DNA of 64,000 nucleotides, taken from NCBI GenBank assembly GCA_050257855.1, contig JBLMXQ010000139.1:1-64000 (forward strand). The letters run 5' to 3'. Positions 9,160-16,661 of this stretch are shown piece by piece; the first letter of the stretch is position 1; the number at the start of each line of letters is the position of its first letter. The stretch comes from JBLMXQ01 sp050257855 (GTDB lineage: Bacteria > Acidobacteriota > Vicinamibacteria > Vicinamibacterales > CAVVIG01). Position numbers and translations under genes: made by a program. The notes under the pieces were generated by a model, which was not told the DNA's origin, searched no databases, and saw only the letters and a program-made list of their open reading frames with translations.

Positions 9160-9741
9160 ATGCGTCTCGAACTGACCGGTCGCCACGTCGACATCACCCC
9201 CGCGCTGCGCCGCCTGGTGGACATGAAGCTGGCCAAGCTCGGACGGCTGCTGAACGACAGCGCCGTTTCCGCCCAGGCCGTGCTGACGCTGGAGAAGCAC
9301 CGCCACCGCACCGAGATCACGCTGCACGCGCGCGGCGAGAAGTTCCTCCACGGCGTGGGCAGCGCGTCGAGCTGGGAGGCATCGGTCGGCGACGCCATCG
9401 ACAAGATCGGGCAGCAGGCGCAGAAGGTCAAAGGCAAGTGGAAGTCGCGGAAGCGCCGGCGCGGCGCCGGGACCGGTCCGGTCGTGGCCGCCGAGGCGCT
9501 TGAGCCGGCTGCGGCGCCGCCGTCGGGAGGGCGGACCGGTGAGGGAGTGCGCGCGCGCATGCCGCGCATCCTGCGGACCTCACGCCAGGCGGTCAAGGCG
9601 ATGTCGGTCGCCGACGCCGCGCGCGAACTCGAATCGCGCGGCGACGGGCTGGTCGTGTTCCGCGACGCCGAGCGCGCCTCGATCAGCGTCATCTACCGCC
9701 AGCGCAACGGCGAGCTCGCGCTGGTCGAAACGGAGCTGTGA
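9160..9741 (+). CDS. hpf: Ribosome hibernation-promoting factor, long form
   Basis: Long HPF binds the 30S subunit and dimerises 70S ribosomes into inactive 100S particles in stationary phase. The 193-residue product has the N-terminal S30AE fold (RLELTGRHVDITPALRRLVDMKL, split over about residues 1-100), a basic linker, and the C-terminal dimerisation domain (about residues 135-193, with RQAVKAMSVADAARELE and SVIYRQRNGELALVE). The ATG at 9160 gives the correct N-terminus; the frame is also open upstream to 9112 but that segment lies in the repeat. Its place after rpoN is conserved in many bacteria. Confidence 0.93.
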   Translation: MRLELTGRHVDITPALRRLVDMKLAKLGRLLNDSAVSAQAVLTLEKHRHRTEITLHARGEKFLHGVGSASSWEASVGDAIDKIGQQAQKVKGKWKSRKRRRGAGTGPVVAAEALEPAAAPPSGGRTGEGVRARMPRILRTSRQAVKAMSVADAARELESRGDGLVVFRDAERASISVIYRQRNGELALVETEL

Positions 9742-9769
9742 CGCGCTAGCCGCGGCGCAGTCGTTTCCC

Positions 9770-10777
9770 ATGACGTCCATTCCCGGCGTCAGCGTCGCGG
9801 CGCTGCTCGACAGCCGGCCCGAATCCTTCGGGCTGCCGCTCGAGCTGCTCGCCGGCGGCGACGGCCTCGCGCGCGCCATCACCAGCCCGCACATCCAGAA
9901 GACCGGGCTCGCGCTCTCCGGCTTTCACGAGTACCTCAAGCCCGGGCGCGTGCTGATCTTCGGGGAGAGCGAGATCCGGTTTCTCGAGAGCCTCGACCCC
10001 GCGAGCCGCGCCCGCGCCCTGCGCCTGGCGCTCACGCTCGACTTCCCCTGCATCCTGATCACCGGCGGGTTCGCGCCGCCGCCCGAGCTCATCGTCGAGG
10101 CCGAACGCGCGCGGCTGCCGGTGCTCAAGACGCCGATCGTGACGCCGACCGCGATCGCGAAGCTCACGTCGATGCTCGAGGACTCGCTGGCCGAGCGGAC
10201 GGTGCTGCACGCCGTGCTGCTGGACATCCTCGGCCTCGGCGTCCTCATCGCCGGCGAGAGCGGCATCGGCAAGAGCGAATGCGCCCTCGATCTGATCGTC
10301 CGGGGACACAGGCTCGTCGCCGACGACACCGTGGAGGTGCGGCGCCGCTCGGAGACGATCCTGATCGGCACGTGCCCGGAGCTGACGCGCCATCACATGG
10401 AGCTGCGCGGGCTCGGCATCATCAACGTCAAGGAGCTGTTCGGGATCGCGTCGACGCGCTCGTCGAAGCGCGTGGAGATGGCGGTGCAGCTCGAGCGGTG
10501 GGACCCGGGCCGCGAGTACGAGCGCCTCGGGCTCGACGAGGAGTTCTACGAGATCCTGGGCCTTCGGGTGCCGCTCATCCGGATGCCGGTCGCGCCCGGG
10601 CGCAACATCGCCATTCTCGTCGAGGTCGCCGCGCGCAATCAGCTGCTGCGCGCGCGTGGCCACCACGCGGCCCGGACCCTGGCCGAGCGGCTCGAGCAGA
10701 CGCTGCGAGCGGCCGTCGCCGCGCCGCATCAGGACGAGGAAGAGGACGATGACCTCGAGCCGGGAGCGCCGCGATGA
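9770..10777 (+). CDS. hprK: HPr kinase/phosphorylase
   Basis: HprK phosphorylates and dephosphorylates Ser46 of HPr in response to metabolite levels. The 335-residue product has the N-terminal domain followed by the kinase domain: the conserved histidine in LHAVLLDILG, the P-loop GESGIGKSE (about residues 163-171), DDTVEV, and the family signature ELRGLGIINVKELFG, then RVPLIRMPVAPGRN. An acidic tail of about 20 residues follows. The ATG at 9770 gives the family N-terminus. The stop overlaps rapZ (ATGA). Its target, HPr, is encoded 1.4 kb downstream with Ser46 intact, so the circuit is complete here. Confidence 0.95.
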   Translation: MTSIPGVSVAALLDSRPESFGLPLELLAGGDGLARAITSPHIQKTGLALSGFHEYLKPGRVLIFGESEIRFLESLDPASRARALRLALTLDFPCILITGGFAPPPELIVEAERARLPVLKTPIVTPTAIAKLTSMLEDSLAERTVLHAVLLDILGLGVLIAGESGIGKSECALDLIVRGHRLVADDTVEVRRRSETILIGTCPELTRHHMELRGLGIINVKELFGIASTRSSKRVEMAVQLERWDPGREYERLGLDEEFYEILGLRVPLIRMPVAPGRNIAILVEVAARNQLLRARGHHAARTLAERLEQTLRAAVAAPHQDEEEDDDLEPGAPR

Positions 10778-11736
10778 GCAGCCCGCGCCCGGGCGGCCGG
10801 ACGAGGAGGCCGCGCAGCCCCGCTGGCCCGGCGGCGGCGAAGAAGTCCGCGGCCCGCGCGCCGTCGCGAACCGGGCAGCCGTTCATCGTGCTCACCGGCC
10901 TCTCCGGCTCCGGCAAGTCGCAGGCGATCCGCGCGCTCGAGGATCTCGGGTACTTCTGCGTCGACAACCTGCCGACGACGCTCATCCCGACGCTCGCGAA
11001 GCTGTCCGTGCGCGCGGGCGGCGACATCGAGAAGGTCGCGATCGTCGTCGACGTCCGCGAGGGGAACTTCCTCTCGCAGTTCCCGACCGTGTTCCGGCGC
11101 CTGCGGAAGATGCCGCGGCTCCACCCGATGCTGATCTTCCTGGAGGCGAGCCACGCGACGCTCGTGCGGCGGTTCAGCGAGACGCGGCGGCCGCACCCGC
11201 TCGCGCCGAACCGCCCGGTCAGCGAGGGCATCCGCGCCGAGCGCGCGCGGCTTGACGCCATCCGCGACATGGCCGACGAGATCGTCGACACGTCGGAGAT
11301 GACGGTGCACGAGCTGCGCCGCTTCTTCATGGGACTGTCGCGCGATCGCGCGCGCGCGCGGCTCGTCGTGACGCTGCTCAGCTTCGGGTACAAGCACGGC
11401 GTCCCGCTCGACGCCGACCTCGTCTTCGACGTCCGCTGCCTGCCCAATCCGCACTTCGTGCCGGCGCTCAGGCTGCGCACCGGCCGCGACCCGGCGGTCG
11501 TCCGGTTCATGGAGCGCGATCCGTCCTCGCGCGAGTTCATGGATCGGCTCGAGGAGTACCTGCGGTTCGTCCTGCCGCACTACGTGGCGGAAGGGAAGAG
11601 CTATCTGACCGTGGCCATCGGCTGCACGGGCGGCCGCCACCGGTCGGTGATGATCGCGGATCGGCTGCGTCGCGCGTTGCGCGGCGCGGGCGGCGTGACG
11701 CTGCGGGTCCGCCATCGGGATGCCGCGCGGGCGTGA
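10774..11736 (+). CDS. rapZ: RNase adapter / nucleotide-binding protein RapZ
   Basis: RapZ-family proteins bind nucleotides, and in enterics RapZ delivers the GlmZ small RNA to RNase E and thereby controls glucosamine-6-phosphate synthase. The 320-residue product starts with a basic, low-complexity N-terminus of about 35 residues, then Walker A GLSGSGKS, YFCVDNLPTTLIP, and the C-terminal domain with TVAIGCTGGRHRSV. It overlaps hprK by four bases. Whether it acts on a small RNA in this organism is unknown; the nearby amino-sugar island at 34.5-41 kb makes a cell-wall link plausible but unproven. Confidence 0.94.
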   Translation: MSSPRPGGRTRRPRSPAGPAAAKKSAARAPSRTGQPFIVLTGLSGSGKSQAIRALEDLGYFCVDNLPTTLIPTLAKLSVRAGGDIEKVAIVVDVREGNFLSQFPTVFRRLRKMPRLHPMLIFLEASHATLVRRFSETRRPHPLAPNRPVSEGIRAERARLDAIRDMADEIVDTSEMTVHELRRFFMGLSRDRARARLVVTLLSFGYKHGVPLDADLVFDVRCLPNPHFVPALRLRTGRDPAVVRFMERDPSSREFMDRLEEYLRFVLPHYVAEGKSYLTVAIGCTGGRHRSVMIADRLRRALRGAGGVTLRVRHRDAARA

Positions 11737-11750
11737 GGTAGAATGCGGCC

Positions 11751-12167
11751 GTGATTGGCGTGGTCGTCGTGACGCACGGGCAGCTCGCGACCGAGCTGGT
11801 GAACGCTGCCGAGATGATCGTCGGCGACCTGCCGCAGTTCACCGCGGTGTCGATCGGCTGGCACGACGACGTCAACGACGCGCGCGAGGACATCGCGCAG
11901 GCGATCGAGCGCGTCCGCGGGGACGCCGGCGTCCTCGTGCTCACGGACATGTTCGGCGGCACGCCGTCCAATCTGGGCATGACGTTTCTCGAGACCGATC
12001 GGGTAGAGGTGATCACCGGCGTGAACCTGCCCATGCTGATCAAGCTGGCCAGCCTCCGCAGCTCGTCGGACCTGCTCGGCGTCGCGCGCGAGATGCGCGA
12101 GCACGGCCGCAACGCCATCTGGGTCGCCTCGGATCTGCTGCGCGCGGACAAGGCGACCAGCGCATGA
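11751..12167 (+). CDS. PTS EIIA component, mannose family
   Basis: The 138-residue product is a stand-alone EIIA(Man)-type domain, which accepts phosphate from HPr on a histidine. The expected site is His9 in VVVVTHGQLA; GVLVLTDMFGGTPSN is the second family signature. The start is a GTG, 14 bases after rapZ; the stop overlaps the ptsH start (ATGA). There are no EIIB, EIIC or EIID genes nearby, so a regulatory role rather than sugar uptake is likely. This is inference from context. Confidence 0.92.
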   Translation: MIGVVVVTHGQLATELVNAAEMIVGDLPQFTAVSIGWHDDVNDAREDIAQAIERVRGDAGVLVLTDMFGGTPSNLGMTFLETDRVEVITGVNLPMLIKLASLRSSSDLLGVAREMREHGRNAIWVASDLLRADKATSA

Positions 12168-12445
12168 TCTCGCGTGAGGTCACGGTCGTGAACCAGCTCG
12201 GCATGCACGCCCGCGCCGCCGCCAAGTTCGTCCACCTCGCCACCCGCTTCACCTCGAAGGTGTCGGTCGCGCGCGACGCGCGGGAGATGGACGGCAAGAG
12301 CATCATGGGCATCCTGCTCCTGTCCGCGGGCCGGGGCTCCACCATTCGCATCAGCGCCGACGGCGCCGACGAGCAGGCGGCGGTCGACGCCCTCGCCACG
12401 CTCGTGCAGTCCGGATTCGGCGAGGACGTGCCATGCGCCGACTGA
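12164..12445 (+). CDS. ptsH: Phosphocarrier protein HPr
   Basis: HPr relays phosphate from enzyme I to EIIA. The 93-residue product has the active-site histidine at position 15 (NQLGMHARAA) and the regulatory serine at position 46 (MDGKSIMG), the residue that HprK modifies. Both are at the canonical positions, so both the PEP-dependent and the ATP-dependent phosphorylation routes should be available. It overlaps the EIIA gene by four bases and ptsI by 13 bases, which indicates tight translational coupling. Confidence 0.96.
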   Translation: MISREVTVVNQLGMHARAAAKFVHLATRFTSKVSVARDAREMDGKSIMGILLLSAGRGSTIRISADGADEQAAVDALATLVQSGFGEDVPCAD

Positions 12446-14196
12446 CCGGCATCGGCGTCTCGCCCGGCGTCGTGTCGGGCCGCGCCGTCATCCTCAACCA
12501 GCGCGCTCACGTCCTGCGGTACCACATTCCGCCCGGGCGCGTCGATCACGAAGTCGCGCGCCTCGAGGAGAGCCGCGTGCGCTCGCGGCAGCAGCTCGAG
12601 GGCATCCGCTCGCGCCTCGCACGGCGGCACGGACCCGAGCTGGCGTCGCTCTTCGACGCGCAGCTGCTGATGCTCGACGATCCGATGCTCGTGCCGCGCG
12701 CCGCCGCGACGGTGCGCGAGCAGCGCGTCAACGCTGAGTGGGCGGTCCAGCAGGTCTTCCAGGAGTTCAGCGCCGTGTTCGACGACGTCGCCGACGCCTA
12801 CCTGCGCGAGCGCAAGGGCGACGTCGCGGATCTCGTCGGCCGGCTGAAGATGAACCTCCGGCACGGCGTCGCCACGCCGCGCGACCTGCTCCGCGAACTC
12901 GACGAGGCGTCCATCCTCATCGCCGACGAGCTCACGCCGTCGCTGGCCGCGCAGGTGGACTGGGGCCGCGTCCGCGGGTTCGCGACCGACGCAGGGAGCC
13001 GCACCTATCACACGGCAATCCTCGCGCGGTCCCTCGAAGTGCCGGCCATCGTGGGCCTGCACGACGCCAGCCGGTCGATCCGGCCCGGCGAGGTCGTGGT
13101 GCTCGACGCCGGCGCCAGCACGCTGTTCGTCGACCCGACGCCGGAGGTGCTGGCGGGCGCGCTGCGCCACGCCGGCGAGCACCGCGCGGCGCCGCCGGCG
13201 CCGCACCGGGGGGGACCGGTCGCCACGGCCGATGGCGTCCGGGTCCGCCTCGACGCGAATATCGAGTTCCCCGACGACCTGGCGTCGGCGCGCTATGCCG
13301 GCGCCGAGGGCATCGGCCTGTATCGGAGCGAGTTCCTGCTCGCGGGCGGCGAGGTCCGGCTCGCCACCGAGGAGGCGCAGTACGCCGTCTATCGCGGGAT
13401 GCTCGAGGGGATGGCGCCCGGTCCCGTCACGGTCCGCACGTTCGACATCGACGAGGATCAGCTCGAGTCGACGGCGAGCGCGGCGGCGCCGACGTGGGCG
13501 GCGCCGGACGGGGAGCGCACGAGCCGGCAGGGGCTGCGCGGCCTGCGCCTGAGCCTCACGCATTCCGAGCTGTTCCGCGTGCAGCTCCGGGCGCTCCTGC
13601 GCGCCGCGCGCCACGGGCACCTCCGGATCATGTTCCCGTTCGTCTCGGGCGTGGAGCAGCTCCGGGACGCGCGACGCCTGGTGGCGGAGACCGCCGCAGA
13701 TCTCGAGCGGCAGGGCGAGTCGATCCCCAACGTGCCGATCGGCGTCATGATCGAGATCCCGGCGGCGGCCTACACGGCCGATCTGCTCGCGCGCGAGGCC
13801 GACTTCTTCACGATCGGCACGAACGACCTGATTCAGTACTGCCTGGCCGTGGACCGCGCCGACGATCGCGTTTCGCGGCTGTACGAGCCGCTGCACCCGG
13901 CGATTCTGCGGATGATCATGATGGTGCGCCGCGCCGCGGCCCGCCAGCGGATTCCCGTGTCGGTGTGCGGCGAGATGGCGTCGGATCCGGCGCTGCTCGT
14001 ATTGCTCGTCGGCCTGGGGCTCACGGAGTTCAGCATGACCCCGGGCGCAATCGGCGTCGCGCGACAGGTCCTCGCAGAGGCGCGGGCCGACGATCTGCGC
14101 GCCCTGGCGCGCCGCGTGCTGCGCCTGCCGACCGCCGAGGAGATCGAGCGCGAGCTCGCGGCGGCGATAGGGAAGATCTCGGTGACGAACGAGTAG
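12433..14196 (+). CDS. ptsI: Phosphoenolpyruvate-protein phosphotransferase (PTS enzyme I)
   Basis: Enzyme I takes phosphate from PEP and passes it to HPr. The 587-residue product has the HPr-binding N-terminal domain, the swivelling phosphohistidine domain (SRTYHTAILARS) and the PEP-binding barrel (LYRSEFLL, VRTFDID, GVMIEIPAA, GTNDLIQY, and the catalytic cysteine in CGEMASDP). Two barrel motifs depart from the usual form: GGDK after the RT(L/F)DI motif reads DEDQ, and the NPxLGxRGIR segment reads RQGLRGLR. The core catalytic residues are nevertheless visible. It is the last gene of the + strand run and converges on the cupin gene with nine bases between the stops. Confidence 0.94.
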   Translation: MRRLTGIGVSPGVVSGRAVILNQRAHVLRYHIPPGRVDHEVARLEESRVRSRQQLEGIRSRLARRHGPELASLFDAQLLMLDDPMLVPRAAATVREQRVNAEWAVQQVFQEFSAVFDDVADAYLRERKGDVADLVGRLKMNLRHGVATPRDLLRELDEASILIADELTPSLAAQVDWGRVRGFATDAGSRTYHTAILARSLEVPAIVGLHDASRSIRPGEVVVLDAGASTLFVDPTPEVLAGALRHAGEHRAAPPAPHRGGPVATADGVRVRLDANIEFPDDLASARYAGAEGIGLYRSEFLLAGGEVRLATEEAQYAVYRGMLEGMAPGPVTVRTFDIDEDQLESTASAAAPTWAAPDGERTSRQGLRGLRLSLTHSELFRVQLRALLRAARHGHLRIMFPFVSGVEQLRDARRLVAETAADLERQGESIPNVPIGVMIEIPAAAYTADLLAREADFFTIGTNDLIQYCLAVDRADDRVSRLYEPLHPAILRMIMMVRRAAARQRIPVSVCGEMASDPALLVLLVGLGLTEFSMTPGAIGVARQVLAEARADDLRALARRVLRLPTAEEIERELAAAIGKISVTNE

Positions 14197-14205
14197 CCGC
14201 GCCGC

Positions 14206-14571
14206 CTACTTCCGGTCTTCCCGCCCGTACCGATCCTCGAGCCGGACGACGTCGTCGAGCTCCGGCGTGGAGACTTCGAAGATGTCGCTGTCTTCGATCG
14301 CCGTCATCCGGTGCACGGTGGTCGGCGTGATGTGGACCCGCTCGCCGGGGTGCATCTCGCGCCGGACGAGCCGGCCGTCCTCCTGGATTTCGAAGAGCAG
14401 GCGGCCGGCGTGCAGGTAGATCGTCTCGTCCTTGACGTTGTGGTACTGCAGGCTGAGCGCGTGGCCGGCATTCACGTGTATCAGCTTGCCCACGTACCGG
14501 TCGGTTTTCGCCCAGTGGAGCTCGTAGCCCCACGGCTTTTCCACGCGCGTCGCGTCAGAACGGGATGTCAT
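14206..14571 (-). CDS. Cupin-domain protein, mannose-6-phosphate isomerase-like
   Basis: The 121-residue product is a single cupin barrel: WGYELHWAKTDRYVGK, a metal-site motif with histidine (SLQYHNVKDETIYLHAGRL), then HPGERVHITPTTVHRM. It resembles the C-terminal domain of type II phosphomannose isomerase / GDP-mannose pyrophosphorylase and related stand-alone proteins, so a sugar-phosphate role is possible but not shown. The ATG lies inside the end of ssb: the two genes overlap by 17 bases in different frames. It is the last gene of the tol-ssb run. Confidence 0.85.
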   Translation of the reverse strand: MTSRSDATRVEKPWGYELHWAKTDRYVGKLIHVNAGHALSLQYHNVKDETIYLHAGRLLFEIQEDGRLVRREMHPGERVHITPTTVHRMTAIEDSDIFEVSTPELDDVVRLEDRYGREDRK

Positions 14572-14992
14572 CGTCGGTGAGCGGCTCGGCCGCCTCCGGT
14601 CCGGGCGCGTGGCCGCCCATCGCGGCGTCGCCGGCATCCGTCGACCGGCCGCGACCGCCACCGCCTCCTCCGAGCAGGACGATGCGGTCGCCGCGGATTT
14701 CGGTCGTGTACCGCTTGTTGCCGTCCTTGTCGTCCCATTGCCGCGTCTGGAGGCGCCCTTCGACGTAGATCTGCTTGCCCTTCGTCAGATACTCGGAGAG
14801 CGACTCGGCCGACTTGCCCCACAGCACGACCCGGTGCCACTCGGTCTTTTCCTGCCGCTGGCCCGACTTGTCGTTCCACACTTCGGTCGTCGCCATGTTG
14901 AGCGTCGCCACCGCGGCGCCGCCCGGCGTGTAGCGCAGCTCGGCGTCACGCCCCAGATTGCCGACCAGGATCACCTTGTTGACGCTGCCCAT
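14555..14992 (-). CDS. ssb: Single-stranded DNA-binding protein
   Basis: SSB coats single-stranded DNA and recruits repair and replication proteins. The 145-residue product has the OB fold at residues 1-110 (VNKVILVGNLGRDAELRY, WHRVVLWGKSAE, YVEGRLQTRQW), a glycine-rich linker and the acidic tip DDDIPF that binds partner proteins. It follows cpoB by 62 bases; TACAAT at 15040-15045 (read on the minus strand) could be a -10 of an internal promoter, though no -35 is evident. Its end overlaps the cupin gene. Confidence 0.96.
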   Translation of the reverse strand: MGSVNKVILVGNLGRDAELRYTPGGAAVATLNMATTEVWNDKSGQRQEKTEWHRVVLWGKSAESLSEYLTKGKQIYVEGRLQTRQWDDKDGNKRYTTEIRGDRIVLLGGGGGGRGRSTDAGDAAMGGHAPGPEAAEPLTDDDIPF

Positions 14993-15054
14993 AGATCGCC
15001 CGTCCGAGTCAGGATGCAGATTGAAAGCGGAGACGACGCATTGTACATCGTCCG

Positions 15055-15972
15055 TCAGCCCTTGCCCGTCATCTGATCGAGCTGCTGCCGGGCGAGATGG
15101 CCGGCGTCGCTGTCCGGATAGTTCTTCACGACGTACTCGAGCGCCTGGCGCGCTTCGTCGAGCTTGCCGAGATGACGCAGCGCGACGCCCTTGCGGAAGT
15201 ACGCTTCGGGAATCGCCGATCCGGTCGGGTACGTCCGGATGGCCATGTCGTAGGCTTCGACCGCCTTGTCGTACTTGTTGTCCATCATGTACGAGTTGCC
15301 GATCTTCACCTGTGCGTCGGAGGCCTTGTCCGACTTGGGGAACGCGCGGATGTACTGCTCGAATCCCTGGACGGCCAGATCCCACTGCCCGGCGGTGTAG
15401 TCGGCCCACGCCATGTCGTAGAGCTGCTGCGGAGAGGCGCCGATCGTCGCGGCGGGCGGCGGGGCGGGCTGCTGAGGGGCGCCCGTTTCGGCCGCCGCCC
15501 CGGCCGGCGCGTCCGGGCCAGGAGTCGCGGCGCCGGGCGCCGCCGGCGGCGTCGTCGGGGAGGCAGCAGGAGCGACCGGGGCGTCCGCGTCGGTCGTCGT
15601 CGGACGGGCATTGAGCTGCTGCACGAGCTGCCGCAGCGCGTCGACCTCCTGCGTCAGCGACGAAATGCGGACGTTGTTGTCGTCGACCTTCTCCCGGACG
15701 ATACGCAGGTCGCTCGTGAGGTTGTCGATGAGCAGCTTCTGGTCCGCGAAGGCCTTGCGCATCGCGGCGGTCTGGTCGTCGATCCGGCCGTTGACCCCCT
15801 TGAGCGCCTCGCCGAGCGCGCCGAGCAGGTTCTGGAGCCGCTGCGCCTGCTCCTGCAGCATCCGGATGTCGGCGGCGAGCTGCTGGTGCTCCTTGTTCGC
15901 GGCGAAAGCCGGAGCCGCGGCGCCGAAGCAGAGGGCGAACGCGAGGAGCGCGCCGGTCAGTTTGTGAGTCAT
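15055..15972 (-). CDS. cpoB: Tol-Pal system protein CpoB (YbgF), tetratricopeptide repeat
   Basis: CpoB is a periplasmic protein that links Tol-Pal action to peptidoglycan synthesis during division. The 305-residue product has a signal peptide ending in AAPAFA, a coiled-coil N-terminal region (about residues 30-115), a Pro/Ala-rich linker (about 125-180), then TPR motifs (LYDMAWADYTAGQW, AYFRKGVALRHLGK) in the last 120 residues, the classical YbgF layout. The ATG at 15972 starts the signal peptide; the frame stays open further upstream but that part lies in pal. It is 32 bases downstream of pal. Confidence 0.92.
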   Translation of the reverse strand: MTHKLTGALLAFALCFGAAAPAFAANKEHQQLAADIRMLQEQAQRLQNLLGALGEALKGVNGRIDDQTAAMRKAFADQKLLIDNLTSDLRIVREKVDDNNVRISSLTQEVDALRQLVQQLNARPTTTDADAPVAPAASPTTPPAAPGAATPGPDAPAGAAAETGAPQQPAPPPAATIGASPQQLYDMAWADYTAGQWDLAVQGFEQYIRAFPKSDKASDAQVKIGNSYMMDNKYDKAVEAYDMAIRTYPTGSAIPEAYFRKGVALRHLGKLDEARQALEYVVKNYPDSDAGHLARQQLDQMTGKG

Positions 15973-16004
15973 ATCGTTCGTGCTGTCCGCCTCGGCGGTT
16001 CTGT

Positions 16005-16601
16005 CTATTTCGCCGTGATGACGAAGTGCGCGCGGCGGTTCTTGGCCCACGCCGCTTCGTCGTGCCCCGGGTCGAACGGAAACTCCTTGCCGTAGCTGAC
16101 GGTCTTGAGCCGGTCGGCGGAGACGCCGAGCGACACCAGATAGGTTCGCGCCGCCACGGCGCGCCGTTCCCCTAACGCGAGATTGTACTCGGCCGTCCCG
16201 CGTTCGTCGCAGTGGCCTTCGATCGTCACCATCCAGCCCGGGTACTTCTTGAGCAGGGCGGCATCCCCGTCGAGCGCCTTCTGGGCCTCGGGGCTCAGCT
16301 CGCTGCTGTCGTAGTCGAAGAAGGCGGGCTGGAGCGGCGAGTTCCGGTTGAGCTCGTCGAGCGACGCCGACGCGATGGCATCCTCCGGCACCGGCTCGGG
16401 CGGCACGATGGCCGGCTCCTGCACCGGCTCGGGCGGGGCCGGCGGCCTGGCGGCCGGCGCCGCGGCCGGCGGCGGCGGCGGGGCGGGGCGCGTCACCGGC
16501 GGCTTCTTGCCGCCGCACGCCGCCGCGGCCGCCGACAGCACGAGGATCGCGGCGATTGCCACGCGGGAAAACGCAGTGCGGGTCTGGGTCATTGGTGCCA
16601 T
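16005..16601 (-). CDS. pal: Peptidoglycan-associated lipoprotein Pal (OmpA domain)
   Basis: Pal anchors the outer membrane to peptidoglycan and is the substrate of TolB. The 198-residue product has a signal sequence with a cysteine at about residue 29, a long Pro/Ala/Glu linker, then the OmpA domain (about residues 90-198) with AFFDYDSSEL, IEGHCDERGT and ALGERRA, the residues that hold meso-diaminopimelate. The lipobox is weak (AAAC). Two starts are possible, 16601 and 16592, and the nearby GAGG does not decide between them. It lies between tolB and cpoB, as usual. Confidence 0.93.
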   Translation of the reverse strand: MAPMTQTRTAFSRVAIAAILVLSAAAAACGGKKPPVTRPAPPPPPAAAPAARPPAPPEPVQEPAIVPPEPVPEDAIASASLDELNRNSPLQPAFFDYDSSELSPEAQKALDGDAALLKKYPGWMVTIEGHCDERGTAEYNLALGERRAVAARTYLVSLGVSADRLKTVSYGKEFPFDPGHDEAAWAKNRRAHFVITAK

Positions 16602-16645
16602 TGCCTCATCGTCGGATCGTCCGGCCGGAGCCGGGTACTACCAAC

Positions 16646-16661
16646 AGTTTCTGCAGAAACT
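16646..16661. repeat. 16-bp perfect palindrome at the tolB stop codon
   Basis: AGTTTCTGCAGAAACT reads the same on both strands. It covers part of the tolB stop codon and the start of the 58-bp tolB-pal gap. In RNA it would make a 6-bp stem closed by a UGCA loop. It is A+T-richer than its surroundings. It could be an intra-operon hairpin or a protein-binding site; no T-run follows. Confidence 0.6.
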
